DNA from: Bacteroidales bacterium
Lineage (GTDB): Bacteria > Bacteroidota > Bacteroidia > Bacteroidales > Paludibacteraceae
DNA length: 64,000 bases
Direction of reading: 5' to 3'
Assembly: GCA_022783865.1 (NCBI GenBank)
Contig: JALFYY010000005.1
Location: forward strand, 16,284 to 80,283
Made by a program: the position numbers and the translations under genes. How positions within the stretch are numbered: position 1 is the stretch's first letter; every line of letters begins with the position of its first letter. Positions 19,537-30,897 of this stretch are shown piece by piece. Below the pieces are notes generated by a model. It searched no databases and was not told where the DNA came from. It was given only the letters and a program-made list of their open reading frames with translations.

Positions 19537-20538
19537 ATGCCGAATCAGGAAATCCAATATATGCGTCGGTGCCTTCAGTTGGCGAAGAATGGCGAATACT
19601 ATGTAGCTCCCAACCCGATGGTGGGAGCTGTTATCGTTCTGAATGATAACATTATAGCTGAAGGTTGGCATCAGCGTTTCGGCGGTCCGCATGCCGAAGT
19701 GAATGCGTTCAGTCAGGTGCCTGAGACTACCGATTTGTCTCAAGCCACACTCTATGTCTCACTGGAACCATGCAGTCACTATGGCAAAACACCTCCTTGT
19801 GTCGAATTGATACTCCGTCGTGGTGTAAAGCATGTGGTGGTAGGTTGTCTCGATCCCAATCCGCAAGTGGCTGGCAAAGGGGTGCGTATGCTCCGCGAGG
19901 CGGGTGTGGAAGTGGAAACAGGTGTGTTGGAAGCCGAGTGCAGGACACTCAATAAACGCTTTCTCTGTCTGCATGAACAGCACCGTCCTTATGTCATTCT
20001 CAAATGGGCGCAGACGGCAGACGGTTATATAGGTTTCTCTCCCGAAAAAATCAATGGCAGAGGTGACCGTTTGCGCATTTCCAATGCTGTCAGCAAACAG
20101 ATAGTACATAAGATGCGGGCGGAAAACATGGCAATCATGGTGGGTACCAATACGGCAGTACAGGACAACCCCAAACTGCTTACCACCCATTGGTCGGGGC
20201 GTAACCCCATACGCATTACACTCGACCGGCACAACCGCATTCCCTCCGATTCTGCTATCTTCTCTACGGATGCGGAAACCATTGTCTATCGTGACCATAC
20301 CGAATGGACTTATATTTTGTCCGATTTGGCAAAACGCAACATCCACTCTCTGTTAGTGGAAGGCGGTGCCACATTGCTCAATACTATTCTCCAAACGGGC
20401 GTTTACGACGAGATACACGTGGAAGTAGCACCCGTTTATGCCGGCGAAGGCGTCAGAGCACCGCAGGTTCAGCTCCCTGCCGTTCCCGCTATGGAAATAG
20501 ACGGCAATCTGCTTTATACTATATACCGCTATGACTAA
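19537..20538 (+). CDS. ribD: Bifunctional riboflavin deaminase/reductase RibD
   Basis: HAEVNAF, EPCSHYGKTPPCVELILRRGVKHVVVGCLDPNP and reductase domain. Confidence 0.93.
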   Translation: MPNQEIQYMRRCLQLAKNGEYYVAPNPMVGAVIVLNDNIIAEGWHQRFGGPHAEVNAFSQVPETTDLSQATLYVSLEPCSHYGKTPPCVELILRRGVKHVVVGCLDPNPQVAGKGVRMLREAGVEVETGVLEAECRTLNKRFLCLHEQHRPYVILKWAQTADGYIGFSPEKINGRGDRLRISNAVSKQIVHKMRAENMAIMVGTNTAVQDNPKLLTTHWSGRNPIRITLDRHNRIPSDSAIFSTDAETIVYRDHTEWTYILSDLAKRNIHSLLVEGGATLLNTILQTGVYDEIHVEVAPVYAGEGVRAPQVQLPAVPAMEIDGNLLYTIYRYD

Positions 20539-20896
20539 AGTCGGTTTCCTTTCTCCCGAAGAAGTGAGCGATGCAGTTCTCCGTTATGTTGTCATCGTTG
20601 CATACCATGGTGGCAAGTATGTATTCTGCCGGCACAGAGCGCGCAGTACGTGGGAGATTCCGGGCGGCAAACGGGAAAAAGGTGAAACGCCGGAGACGGC
20701 AGCCCGACGCGAATTGCACGAAGAGACGGGAGCTCTGCGGTTCACGCTTTTGCCTGTCTGTGTATATGCCGTATATACCGACAATCTTCCGCCCTCCTAT
20801 GGCATGCTCTATACGGCAACACTCTTCGATATGGAAAACTCACTCCGCGCGTACCAAACGACTGCTCCACCTTGTCAGGAACGGCATCGGTATTGA
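20531..20896 (+). pseudogene. NUDIX hydrolase, C-terminally truncated
   Basis: Nudix box GGKREKGETPETAARRELHEETGA; ends abruptly in AYQTTAPPCQERHRY. Confidence 0.65.
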
Positions 20897-20961
20897 AATA
20901 GCAGTTGACGGTTTTGCTGCAATAGAACGAATCGGCTTCTACATACGCAACACGCGTCGCC

Positions 20962-21228
20962 ATGGCAGCAAAGCCCGCATTGGTCATGGTGCTTTCCGTA
21001 TCGCTTTGCCCGAGGGGCAATTACGACATGACTTCACGTGGCGTTCGCACAGAGGGCGATTGCGAGTTCTGTTTTGCTTGTATTCAGAACTGTCCGCAGA
21101 AAGCTATTAGGTTCAATCCTGCATCCGGTCAGCCTTTCCTGGCTAATGGAGAGAAGAATCCCAACGCCCGTTTCCGCAACGAGCATATCTCCTTGATGGA
21201 TATCAAGCGCGCCAACAATCAAAAGTAA
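20962..21228 (+). pseudogene. C-terminal fragment of an EFR1-type flavodoxin/ferredoxin protein
   Basis: GDCEFCFACIQNCPQKAIRF ferredoxin motif, no flavodoxin domain upstream; tail PNARFRNEHISLMDIKRANNQK. Confidence 0.55.
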
Positions 21229-21315
21229 TATTCTCACAAAACCTGATAATACCTTGTAGAGACGGTATATTACTTTTGTCGCTGGTAGTTATTGTTCCCT
21301 TTGCTTTGGGTGCTG

Positions 21316-22788
21316 TTATAGCGACCACTCAAAGCCGTCTTTCGTATCTTTGATAGTGAACCCTAACGCGGTAAGTTCGTTGCGGATACGGTCAGAGGTT
21401 GCCCAATCTTTGTTCCGTTTGGCGTCAAGCCGCATATTGAGGAGCAAATCTACAGCGCCTTTGTACGCCTCACTCGATTGCTGCTCTTCGCCCATACGCA
21501 AACCCAACAAGTCGATAACAAAGAGTTGCCATACCGACTGTAACTCCTTCAAATCTTCTTCACATATACTTGCCTTGCCGTCGAAAACGCTATTGATAGC
21601 CTTGGCGGAATCGAACAGGTGGGAGATAACGATAGGTGTGTTCAAATCGTCGGACATGGCTTCTTCGCAACGCTCGCGCAAGCCTTGTACATCTACTGTA
21701 GAGGTGGCTGCGGGTTGGAGTTTTTGTAATCGTTCGTATGCTTCGGTAAGTCGTGCCAATCCCTTTTCTGCTGCCTGCAATGCCTCGTTGGAGAAATCCA
21801 CGGTGGAGCGATAGTGTGCCATGAGGATAAAGAAGCGGATGGTCATGGGTGAGAACGGTTGCGAGAGCAAGGGATGTTTGCCCTCAAAGAATTGCTCTAA
21901 TGTAATGAAATTGCCGTATGATTTACCCATTTTCTTGCCGGCTATGGTTATCATGTTGTTGTGCATCCAATAGTGTACACTTTCGTGTCCTAAAGCAGCG
22001 CACGACTGTGCTATCTCGCATTCGTGGTGCGGGAACATCAGGTCCATTCCTCCGCCATGGATATCGAAGGTCTCGCCCAGATACTTCGTGCCCATAGTAG
22101 AGCATTCAAGATGCCAGCCAGGGAAACCTTCCGACCAGGGAGAGGGCCAATGCATAATATGTTCAGGTGATGCTTTCTTCCATAAGGCAAAGTCCAACGA
22201 ACGGCGTTTTTCCGACTGCCCGTCAAGTTCGCGTGTGGTTTCGTACAAGTCTTCGATATTCCTTCCTGAGAGTTTGCCGTAGTGGAAATCCTTGTTGTAT
22301 TTCTCCACATCGAAATAGACGCTTCCGTTCGATATGTAGGCGTAGCCGGCATCGAGTATCTTCTGCACAAATGCGATTTGTTCGATGATATGCCCCGAAG
22401 CATGCGGCTCAATAGAAGGCGGTAATACATTGAGGGCTTCCATATCGTGGTGATAGCGGTTCAGATAGTATTGCACCACCTCCATGGGCTCCAACTGCTC
22501 CAAGCGGGCTTTCTTTGCTATCTTGTCTTCTCCTTCGTCGGCATCGTGCTCCAAGTGACCCACATCAGTGATATTGCGTACATAACGTACCTTGTAACCC
22601 AGGTGCTGCAAATAGCGGTAGAGCAAATCGAAAGTGATGGCGGGGCGTGCGTGTCCCAAGTGGGCATCGCCGTAAACGGTAGGTCCGCATACATACATGC
22701 CGACATGAGGAGCGTTCAACGGACGGAACTCCTCTTTTTGCCGTGTAAGGGTATTGTAAATTAGCATAGTCTTAATGTTGTCTGTCAA
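21316..22788 (-). CDS. cysS: Cysteine--tRNA ligase
   Basis: [30 protein letters not shown]; 490 aa. Confidence 0.95.
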   Translation of the reverse strand: MTDNIKTMLIYNTLTRQKEEFRPLNAPHVGMYVCGPTVYGDAHLGHARPAITFDLLYRYLQHLGYKVRYVRNITDVGHLEHDADEGEDKIAKKARLEQLEPMEVVQYYLNRYHHDMEALNVLPPSIEPHASGHIIEQIAFVQKILDAGYAYISNGSVYFDVEKYNKDFHYGKLSGRNIEDLYETTRELDGQSEKRRSLDFALWKKASPEHIMHWPSPWSEGFPGWHLECSTMGTKYLGETFDIHGGGMDLMFPHHECEIAQSCAALGHESVHYWMHNNMITIAGKKMGKSYGNFITLEQFFEGKHPLLSQPFSPMTIRFFILMAHYRSTVDFSNEALQAAEKGLARLTEAYERLQKLQPAATSTVDVQGLRERCEEAMSDDLNTPIVISHLFDSAKAINSVFDGKASICEEDLKELQSVWQLFVIDLLGLRMGEEQQSSEAYKGAVDLLLNMRLDAKRNKDWATSDRIRNELTALGFTIKDTKDGFEWSL

Positions 22789-22801
22789 ATATAATGTATC
22801 T

Positions 22802-23566
22802 TTATTTCAAATTACGTTGCTTCTTGATGGTTTCATATGCTTCGTTGATGGCACGGAACTTCTCGGTGGCTTTCTGTCGGATATCCTCACCGGCGGAAGC
22901 AACCTTGTCAGGATGGTACTTCATTGCCATACGGCGATAGGCTTTTTTCAGTTCCTCATCGGTGGCTGTGGGGGCTATTTCCAATGCCTTGTATGCCCAA
23001 TCGGGGTCTTGCTGCTTTCCGTAGAGCGACAATATAGAGCGGTAGTCGGTATCTGCAATGCCCATATTCGCTGCAATCTGCTCAATCACCCGACGCTCCT
23101 GATCTGCATATTCGCCATCGGTATGCGACAAGTCCAAAAGGAAATGCAGAATGGTGAGGCGCACCGAATAGTTGACATACACCTTGATTTGTTGTGCCAC
23201 AGCCCGATAGTCGATGTCCTGTTGCAGTATCTCTTTCAGGAATTGTAGGGCGCGCTTGCCTTCTGCTTCTCCGTAGTTTTTCAGTAGAAACTGCTTCACC
23301 AATTCGAGTTCCGTTTTTCGTACATGCCCGTCTGCCTTCATCACAGCGGCGATAAGTACGAGAATACTGACTTTGATATCGCCTTCCGAAGGACGGCGAT
23401 AAGAATAGGAGCGCCCTGATTGTGGGGCAGTCGGTTCTTCGTCGGAGGGCAATGCCAATTTGCTGTTGCCTGACAGCAAACCTATCGCTGCTCCGATGAT
23501 TGCACCGATAGGTCCTGCCAATACGAAGCCTAATCCGCCATATAAGATGCCCTTGCCTATTCCCAT
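22802..23566 (-). CDS. TerB and C-terminal J-domain co-chaperone (DjlA-like)
   Basis: Glycine-rich N-terminal TM, TerB region, C-terminal [16 protein letters not shown]-domain (HPD). Confidence 0.87.
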   Translation of the reverse strand: MGIGKGILYGGLGFVLAGPIGAIIGAAIGLLSGNSKLALPSDEEPTAPQSGRSYSYRRPSEGDIKVSILVLIAAVMKADGHVRKTELELVKQFLLKNYGEAEGKRALQFLKEILQQDIDYRAVAQQIKVYVNYSVRLTILHFLLDLSHTDGEYADQERRVIEQIAANMGIADTDYRSILSLYGKQQDPDWAYKALEIAPTATDEELKKAYRRMAMKYHPDKVASAGEDIRQKATEKFRAINEAYETIKKQRNLK

Positions 23567-23569
23567 TGA

Positions 23570-24379
23570 TTATAACAAAGTATCCGGATTGAGGTTGTTC
23601 TTCTCGATGTCCAAGAAGTATTTGTATGTACCAACGGTCAGTTCTGCACAAGCCGATTCATCGCATACGATGATGCCGTGTTGGTGCATTTGCAAAGCGG
23701 AGATGGTCCACATGTGGTTAATAGGTTCTTCTACCGCATGTTTTAATGCACGTGCTTTGTTGTGCCCGTTCACCATGATAAGTACCTCTTTGGCAGCCAA
23801 TACGGTACCTACACCAACCGTCAATGCCGTCTTGGGCACTTTGTTGATATCGTTGTCGAAGAAGCGTGAATTGGCAATGATAGTGTCGGTGGTCAAAGTC
23901 TTTTGTCGTGTGCGGGACGACAACGACGAAGCCGGTTCATTGAAAGCAATATGGCCGTCAGGACCAATGCCGCCCAAGAACAAATCTATACCGCCGCAAG
24001 CGGCAATACGTGCTTCGTAAGCGGCACATTCGGCGTCCAAATCAACCGCATTGCCATTGAGGATATTCACGTTCTCTTTCTTGATATTGATATGCGAGAA
24101 GAAGTTGTTCCACATGAACGAGTGATAACTCTCGGGGTGCTCTTCGGGCAAGCCCACATATTCGTCCATATTGAAAGTGATAACGTTTTCAAACGACACT
24201 TTGCCTGCTTTGTAGAGTTCTATCAAGTGGCGGTACATGCCGAGTGGCGATGAGCCGGTGGGCAAGCCCAATTTGAAAGGTTTCTGAGCCGTAGGCTGTG
24301 CCTCGTTGATACGTTTGGCTACATAGTTGGCAGCCCACTCGGAGAGGGCTTGATAAGTTGGTTCAATGATTAGTCTCAT
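23570..24379 (-). CDS. nagB: Glucosamine-6-phosphate deaminase
   Basis: [59 protein letters not shown]. Confidence 0.94.
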   Translation of the reverse strand: MRLIIEPTYQALSEWAANYVAKRINEAQPTAQKPFKLGLPTGSSPLGMYRHLIELYKAGKVSFENVITFNMDEYVGLPEEHPESYHSFMWNNFFSHINIKKENVNILNGNAVDLDAECAAYEARIAACGGIDLFLGGIGPDGHIAFNEPASSLSSRTRQKTLTTDTIIANSRFFDNDINKVPKTALTVGVGTVLAAKEVLIMVNGHNKARALKHAVEEPINHMWTISALQMHQHGIIVCDESACAELTVGTYKYFLDIEKNNLNPDTLL

Positions 24380-24398
24380 AATATTATATTTAATAGGT

Positions 24399-26402
24399 TT
24401 AATCTTCTTTTTCCAATACCACGGCTGAACGGGCAGGCAGGTAGAGTTTCAGCCATCCTTTGCCGTCTTTCTCGTAGAGCGGGTCTGCTTGGGTGAAATG
24501 CCGTACATTGTCATCGGCAATGCCGAATCCTGCAAACTCTGTGGCATCGGTATTGAGCACTACACGATAACTTCCGGCTGGTGCCAAGAAACCGTAATCG
24601 GCAAATGAGCGCTGTCCGTTCCAGTTGAAGGCAAATACGTATTTGCCACGGCTGAAAGCCACCACTTGGTCGCCCTCTTTGTCCCATAGGTTCACAACGG
24701 GCAAGTTGTTGAAGCCCTCTATACTGCGCAAAAGGTGCACCATGGCTTCATCGAAAAGGTTCAGTTCGTGATAGTAGAAATCCGTGTTGTCCACCAAACT
24801 CCATTGGCGACGGGCATATTTGTAACTCCATCCGTTGCCCTCGCGTGGGAAATCAATCCATTCGGGGTGTCCGAACTCATTGCCCATGAAGTTCAGATAG
24901 CCCCCGTTCATGGTGGAAGCTACTATGAGGCGGATCATTTTGTGGAGTGCAATACCGCGGTCCACCATGTAGGTATTCGAGCCGTGTTGCATATGCCAAT
25001 ACATCTCGGCATCAATCAGGCGGAAGATGATGGTCTTGTCGCCCACCAATGCCTGGTCGTGACTCTCGGCGTAGGAAATGGTCTTTTCGTCGGCACGGCG
25101 GTTGGTCATCTCGTAAAGGATATGTCCGGCTTTCCAGTCTTCGTCTTTCACTTCTTTTATCATCTTGATCCAGAAATCCGGAATGCCCATGGCTAACCGA
25201 TAGTCGAAACCTATACCGCCGTCTTTCACGGGATAAGCCATACCCGGCATGCCCGACATCTCTTCGGCAATGGTGATAGCGTGCTTGTTCACTTCGTGAA
25301 TCAGTTTGTTCGCCAAAGTGAGATAGCAGATAGCGTCGCCGTCTTCGTTCAGATTGTAATAGTCGGCATACGACGAGAAACTTTCGCCCAAGCCGTGCGA
25401 ACGGTAAATCATGCTCGTTACACCGTCGAAGCGGAAACCGTCGAACTTATACTCTTCCAACCAGAACTTGCAGTTGCTTAGCAGAAAGTGTATTACTTCG
25501 GGTTTACCGTAGTTGAAGCAATAACTGTCCCATGCCGGATGCTCGCGACGGGCTCCGTCGTGGAAATACTGATAGGGTGTACCGTCGAAGTTGCCCAATC
25601 CTTCTTGCTCGTTCTTTACGGCATGCGAGTGTACCAGGTCCATGATGACGGCTATACCGCGTTGGTGGGCATCATCAATCAGATGTTTCAGTTCTTCGGG
25701 CGTTCCGAAACGCGACGAAGCAGCAAAGAAATTCGATACATGATAACCGAAAGAGCCATAGTAGGGATGCTCCTGAATAGCCATTATCTGAATGCAGTTG
25801 TAGCCTAATTTCTCTACACGGGGCAATACATGCTGCCGGAACTCCTCGTAACTCGATACTTTCTCTTCTTCTCCTGCCATACCGATATGACACTCATAAA
25901 TAAACAAAGGAGATGTAGTCGGTTTGAAGCGCTTTTTCTTGAATTGGTAAGGCTCTGCCGGATTCCATACCTGTGCCGAAAATATTTTGGTCTGTTCGTC
26001 TTGCACCACACGTGTCGCATACGAAGGGATACGTTCGCCCGACCCACCTTGCCATTCCACTAATAGTTTGTAGAGTTGTCCGTGGTGCAAAGCCTCGGAA
26101 GGCAGATAGCATTCGAAGTTGCCGTTGCCGATAGGCTGTACCCGATAGGCTTCCTGCTTTTGCCATCCGTTGAAATCACCGGTAAGATACATCGCTGTGG
26201 CATTGGGCGCCCATTCGCGGAATACCCAACCGTTGGTAGTACGGTGCAAACCGAAATACAGATAGCCCGTAGCGAAATCCGACAGCTTGCCGCCGGTGGT
26301 CAAGCGCTGCTCTGTATCTGCCGCATAGCGGTAACGTCCCTCGATAGCGTCCTTAAACGGCATCAGGTAAGGGTCAGACTGCAAAAGTTTTAGCTTTTTC
26401 AT
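24399..26402 (-). CDS. glgB: 1,4-alpha-glucan branching enzyme (GH13)
   Basis: CBM48 region, [57 protein letters not shown]. Confidence 0.9.
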   Translation of the reverse strand: MKKLKLLQSDPYLMPFKDAIEGRYRYAADTEQRLTTGGKLSDFATGYLYFGLHRTTNGWVFREWAPNATAMYLTGDFNGWQKQEAYRVQPIGNGNFECYLPSEALHHGQLYKLLVEWQGGSGERIPSYATRVVQDEQTKIFSAQVWNPAEPYQFKKKRFKPTTSPLFIYECHIGMAGEEEKVSSYEEFRQHVLPRVEKLGYNCIQIMAIQEHPYYGSFGYHVSNFFAASSRFGTPEELKHLIDDAHQRGIAVIMDLVHSHAVKNEQEGLGNFDGTPYQYFHDGARREHPAWDSYCFNYGKPEVIHFLLSNCKFWLEEYKFDGFRFDGVTSMIYRSHGLGESFSSYADYYNLNEDGDAICYLTLANKLIHEVNKHAITIAEEMSGMPGMAYPVKDGGIGFDYRLAMGIPDFWIKMIKEVKDEDWKAGHILYEMTNRRADEKTISYAESHDQALVGDKTIIFRLIDAEMYWHMQHGSNTYMVDRGIALHKMIRLIVASTMNGGYLNFMGNEFGHPEWIDFPREGNGWSYKYARRQWSLVDNTDFYYHELNLFDEAMVHLLRSIEGFNNLPVVNLWDKEGDQVVAFSRGKYVFAFNWNGQRSFADYGFLAPAGSYRVVLNTDATEFAGFGIADDNVRHFTQADPLYEKDGKGWLKLYLPARSAVVLEKED

Positions 26403-26671
26403 ACTAAATTGTTTTTCTGCTCCGTTAGTGGTGTTTTTATTTATTCTCTATTAATATCCATTAATTTGACCATAATCTGTCGTGGTGAACGGGGGCTACA
26501 TAGAACTCTGTTCGTATGGGATGTCAGTTGGGCGTCTCGCCCGCATACGCCAAAGGCGTACTTTTCTAAGATAATGCTATCCATTGCCCTTTCGCCCTAT
26601 AAATATTAACTATCATAATGAGCAGTGCGCAATAATGCAATATTAATTATTAACTATTAACTATCAAATAT

Positions 26672-27130
26672 TTAGTTCCTTGTGTCTTTTATCTTCACAA
26701 TGATTTTGCGGTACGATTTGCCTTCGGCTATTCCGGGTTGGTGTGCGTCTTCGGGGAAGAACACTGCGAACTGGCCTGCCTGCACATTGAGCATGGCTGT
26801 AGCTTTGTCGCCATAGAACTCCACGTCTTTCTGTTCGTTGTATTCCGTTGTCACTTCGCGGCAGTCGGCTGCCGATTTCCATCCCATTGTCTCGTCCGCA
26901 TTCATCGGAATCTGAATGTCAATATATTCTTTGTGGGCTTCCATACGGCAATTTTGTTCTGCTTTGCCTGCAAAATCCACAATGTTGACAATCAGTTCGT
27001 CGCCTGCCAGACGCAGTTTGCATGCCGGCATGTTCAGGAGATCGTTTTCGTTGAAGAACTTCATGAATTGTTCGAACTGGGGAACACATTCAAAGTACGC
27101 ACTGGCGTTTTCTAAATTGTCGAGTATCAT
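26672..27130 (-). CDS. YhcH/YjgK/YiaL family protein (DUF386)
   Basis: 152 aa; EAHKEYIDIQIPMNADETMGW ... FAVFFPEDAHQPGIAEG. Confidence 0.88.
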   Translation of the reverse strand: MILDNLENASAYFECVPQFEQFMKFFNENDLLNMPACKLRLAGDELIVNIVDFAGKAEQNCRMEAHKEYIDIQIPMNADETMGWKSAADCREVTTEYNEQKDVEFYGDKATAMLNVQAGQFAVFFPEDAHQPGIAEGKSYRKIIVKIKDTRN

Positions 27131-27300
27131 AAGCGTATATTATATAAACGTCTGCAAAGATACGAAATAATTTGCATATCCGCTAATATCCGCGAAAAAA
27201 GAACTACTATGGCTCTTTTGTTGCTTTTTGCGAATACTTTCTTTAGGCAGGTATCCAATTGATGGAACCGGTCTTTATTATATAGTAATGCATTTCAGTC

Positions 27301-27380
27301 TGCAAAGATAATACATTTTCTGCCGGTTTCCTTCCCAAACTTTTGGGAATGGCTTTTCAAAACATTGTTCTACCTTTGCA
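27301..27380. promoter_or_regulatory. 80-bp symmetric divergent-promoter element, copy 3 (inverted)
   Basis: tgcaaagata-N20-CTTCCCAAACTTTTGGGAAT-N20-tacctttgca; reverse complement matches copy 2 at 74/80 positions by hand alignment. Confidence 0.75.
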
Positions 27381-27438
27381 ACCGCTTATATATGGTTATG
27401 TTTGCAACAATATGTCAACTATGTATCATTTAGGCACT

Positions 27439-27471
27439 CATGCAGGGTTCATACGGGGCTCATACGGCACT
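27439..27471 (-). repeat. 11-nt tandem array (3 units)
   Basis: catgcagggtt catacggggct catacggcact. Confidence 0.7.
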
Positions 27472-27552
27472 TCTGAAACGATACAATTACCCCGTCATGT
27501 TGTTTAACGTAAGTTCAACGAATTCACGCTAACAATCTGACAGCAGAAGATG

Positions 27553-27608
27553 ATGTCTCATCTCTTCAACTTCTTATTTCTTCATCTCCTCAACTTCTCA
27601 ATAACTCA
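27553..27608 (-). repeat. 8-nt tandem array (7 units, inverted orientation)
   Basis: atgtctca tctcttca acttctta tttcttca tctcctca acttctca ataactca. Confidence 0.7.
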
Positions 27609-27646
27609 TTGGCAGAATTAGATACGCACTGAACTAATTCTGCCAA
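27609..27646. repeat. 13-bp perfect inverted repeat hairpin
   Basis: ttggcagaattag-atacgcactgaa-ctaattctgccaa, directly abutting the 8-nt array. Confidence 0.7.
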
Positions 27647-27669
27647 CGGGTTAGTGGATTGTTAACTGC

Positions 27670-29406
27670 TTACAACTCTTTGAATATCTTTCGGTTGGCT
27701 TTTGCTTCAATTACGTTGACAATATAGTCGCCCAAGCGCTCAAGCATACGGATAACGTCGTGGAAATAGACGTTTTGCTCGTAGTTGAACTCGCCTTCTC
27801 TTGTGAGTTCGAGGTCGGTGTCTTTCATTACCTCATTGCGCAGTTCGTTGATTTGCAACTCCAAGTTCTTCACTTGTTCTATTGCTTCTGCAGAAAGTGT
27901 TTCGAGCGAAAGGCCGGCAGTCATATTGTCGAGTGCCTGACTGACGAGCGCAATCATCTTATCCACTTGCGGCCAATCTTCTTTCGAAAGCTCAATCATC
28001 CTTTCCTGGTTGTTCTTGGCGATACAAGCAATCTTATAGCATGCGTCTGCCATACTTTCCAATTCGGAGATAACCCGCAAGACAAGTTGTGTCTGGTGTT
28101 TGCCTTCGGGGCTCAACCGTCCGTTCGTAACCGAATATACATACTTGGCAATCTCCACCTCAATCTTGTCGCTACGGTCCTCCCAGTTCTTGAGCCGTTC
28201 GTATTTCTTGGCAAACGCCTCAGGGTCTTTCTCCTGCAAGATATCAGGTACAAAAGTGTACATGTGTTTGATACGCTCGGCATAGAGTTGTACCTCTTTT
28301 TCGGCTTGCAGAATCGATAGTTCCGAAGTGGAGAGCAAACCGGTGGAAATATATGCCACTTTGAAACTGTCGTCCTCGTCGGTGGTGGTTTGTTGCTGAT
28401 GATGCGGACGGATAATTTTTTCTACCAGCATGATAATATATTTGCTGAACCATACGAGAATCAGGGTGTTGCAAACATTGAACATGGTGTGGAAGATGGA
28501 GAGTGCAAAGGTGGATGCTTCTACAGGGGTACCATGGATAGCCACCATTTCGGGCGAAATTTCAGGTACAATCCAGTAAATCACTTTCATCAACGGATAG
28601 AAGAAAATCAATGCCAATATGACGCCCACCATATTGAAAACAAAGTGAGAGAATGCGGCTTGCTTGGCTGCCCAACTGGCAGGCAAAGCGGCAAGGTTGG
28701 CAGTGATGGTAGTACCGATGTTCTGTCCCAACACCATTGCTACCGCTAACTCAAACGGAATCCAACCTTGTGCGCACATTACCAAGGTGATAGCCATCAT
28801 GGCAGACGACGATTGCACAATAACGGTCAGCAATGTTCCCACCAACATAAAAAGCAAAATAGATCCATAGCCCCATCCCGTGAAATGTTGCAAGAATTCC
28901 AATATTCCGGGATTGTTTTGGATATCCGGTACCGACGTATTCAAGAGCCCGATACCCATAAACAAAAGGGCAAAGCCCAAAATCATTTCACCTATATATC
29001 GTCGTGTATTGTTTTTGGAAAACAATAGTGGAAGCGTAAAAGCGATGATTGGCACGGCAAAAGCGGAGATATCCACTTTGAAACCGAAAATAGAGATAAG
29101 CCAAGCCGTAACGGTGGTACCGATATTGGCACCCATAATCACACTGAAAGCTTGGGTGAGATTGAGTAAACCGGCATTCACAAAACTCACTACCATAACG
29201 GTAGTTGCCGACGAACTTTGAATAATGGCGGTTACCAGAATACCGGTCAGAATACCTATAAATTTGTTTTTGGTCATCGTTGCCAATATGCCGCGCAAGC
29301 GTTGTCCTGCCACCTTTTGCAAGGCTTCACTCATGAGCTTCATACCATACAAGAAAATGCCCAAAGCTCCGATAAGGGTCAGAAAGTCAATAATTCCGTA
29401 ATTCAT
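27670..29406 (-). CDS. Na/Pi cotransporter family protein with PhoU-like C-terminus
   Basis: 578 aa; QSSSATTVMVVSFVNAGLL and QSSSAMMAITLVM repeats. Confidence 0.92.
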   Translation of the reverse strand: MNYGIIDFLTLIGALGIFLYGMKLMSEALQKVAGQRLRGILATMTKNKFIGILTGILVTAIIQSSSATTVMVVSFVNAGLLNLTQAFSVIMGANIGTTVTAWLISIFGFKVDISAFAVPIIAFTLPLLFSKNNTRRYIGEMILGFALLFMGIGLLNTSVPDIQNNPGILEFLQHFTGWGYGSILLFMLVGTLLTVIVQSSSAMMAITLVMCAQGWIPFELAVAMVLGQNIGTTITANLAALPASWAAKQAAFSHFVFNMVGVILALIFFYPLMKVIYWIVPEISPEMVAIHGTPVEASTFALSIFHTMFNVCNTLILVWFSKYIIMLVEKIIRPHHQQQTTTDEDDSFKVAYISTGLLSTSELSILQAEKEVQLYAERIKHMYTFVPDILQEKDPEAFAKKYERLKNWEDRSDKIEVEIAKYVYSVTNGRLSPEGKHQTQLVLRVISELESMADACYKIACIAKNNQERMIELSKEDWPQVDKMIALVSQALDNMTAGLSLETLSAEAIEQVKNLELQINELRNEVMKDTDLELTREGEFNYEQNVYFHDVIRMLERLGDYIVNVIEAKANRKIFKEL

Positions 29407-29431
29407 ACAGGGTTAATTATAATGTTAATTC

Positions 29432-29475
29432 ATAAAAAAACTTCCGTATGCCAACAGCGGGCTTACGAAAGTTCA
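29432..29475 (-). terminator. Terminator after lpxB
   Basis: Reverse complement AACTTTCGTAAGCCCGCTGTTGGCATACGGAAGTTTTTTTAT. Confidence 0.55.
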
Positions 29476-29684
29476 TCATCTTTATATATTGTTTGTTTAT
29501 CTGTGTTCTCCGGGAATAGTATGCAGTCATAATGCCACACATTGTATAGGCAGAATCACTACGAAAAGCGTTTCGCAAGTGAGGGTGTTGCATAGGTGTT
29601 ATTTGTGACAATAGGTGCATGAAATATTCATCGGAATAAATCTGTGCAAAGGTACGAAAAATATCATATACCTGCAATAGGGAA

Positions 29685-30833
29685 TTACGATTGCAAGTCA
29701 GAAATAATCGTGCGGGCTGCATTGTCGTTGGCTATAGCATTCCCCAAACGATTGGCTATCATGCAGTAGTCGGCTTCCATCTGTTGGCGATACCGGTTAT
29801 CGGTAAGCAGCCGGTGTGTTTCTTTTTCCACTTCATCGACAGTAAAGAGATAGGCGATTTTCTCCTGTATCACCTCTTTGCCGGCTATAATGTTGACCAA
29901 AGTGAAATGCGGTATCTTGAAGAGCAAGTCTCTGAACAATCCCACTAAACGCCCCATAGCAATATGATAGACAGCCACTTGAGGACAACCTAACAAAGCT
30001 GTTTCCAATGTTGCCGTGCCGGAATTGACAATTGCTGCACGCGCCTGAGCCACCACATCATAGGTTTGACCAAAAAGAATGGTTTCGCCTCGCAAGAACT
30101 GATGATAGAAATTAGGATGTACGCCCGGAGCCCCCAATACTACAATACGTAAATCGGGCATATCCGCCTGAATACGGCGGGCTGCCGTGAGCATTTTGGG
30201 CAAACATTTTTCTATCTCGTGCTTGCGCGACCCGGGCAAGACAGCAAGAGTATTTGACGATTGTGAGTTTCCATTAATTGCCGTTAATTGACTATTCATA
30301 TCTGTAGCACACTCCTTTTTCCATTCACGGATGGCATCCATTGTCGGATTGCCCATATATTCGGCTTTGTAACCATAACGGGCATAGAATGCCGGTTCGA
30401 AAGGAAAGATAGCCAACACTTTATCCGTATAGCGGGTAATGCGATGTACACGCCACGATTTCCATGCCCACACTTTGGGCGGGATATAATAATATATCTT
30501 GGTCCGAGGCAGGTGCCGGCGACAGAACTTGGCTATCTTCAGATTGAAAGTGGGATAGTCAATCAGAATCAGTGCATCGGGTTGTTCGTGTAGTAAGGTT
30601 TGCTTTGCGATTGCAAAGTTCCGGCGTACTGCAGAGAGGTTTTTCAGTACTGCTACCACGCCCATAAAAGCCATATTCTCATAGTTTTGTACCAAACAGC
30701 ACCCCTCTTGCTGCATGAGCATTCCTCCCATTCCAACAAACTGTGCCGAAGCGTCCGTTTGCCGTAACGAACGGATAAGACGGGCAGCATGCATATCACC
30801 CGATGCCTCGCCTGCTATGAGAAAATACTTCAT
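29685..30833 (-). CDS. lpxB: Lipid-A-disaccharide synthase
   Basis: MKYFLIAGEASGDMHAARLIRSL, VAVLKNL, LPGSRKHEI. Confidence 0.94.
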   Translation of the reverse strand: MKYFLIAGEASGDMHAARLIRSLRQTDASAQFVGMGGMLMQQEGCCLVQNYENMAFMGVVAVLKNLSAVRRNFAIAKQTLLHEQPDALILIDYPTFNLKIAKFCRRHLPRTKIYYYIPPKVWAWKSWRVHRITRYTDKVLAIFPFEPAFYARYGYKAEYMGNPTMDAIREWKKECATDMNSQLTAINGNSQSSNTLAVLPGSRKHEIEKCLPKMLTAARRIQADMPDLRIVVLGAPGVHPNFYHQFLRGETILFGQTYDVVAQARAAIVNSGTATLETALLGCPQVAVYHIAMGRLVGLFRDLLFKIPHFTLVNIIAGKEVIQEKIAYLFTVDEVEKETHRLLTDNRYRQQMEADYCMIANRLGNAIANDNAARTIISDLQS

Positions 30834-30851
30834 TATGGTAAGGTATAATAA

Positions 30852-30890
30852 CATCCGTCCGATTGAACCAACGATTCAACCGGACGGATG
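30852..30890 (-). terminator. Hairpin after M16 peptidase
   Basis: catccgtccg ... cggacggatg with nested attgaacc/gattcaac. Confidence 0.6.
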
Positions 30891-30897
30891 AGCATAC

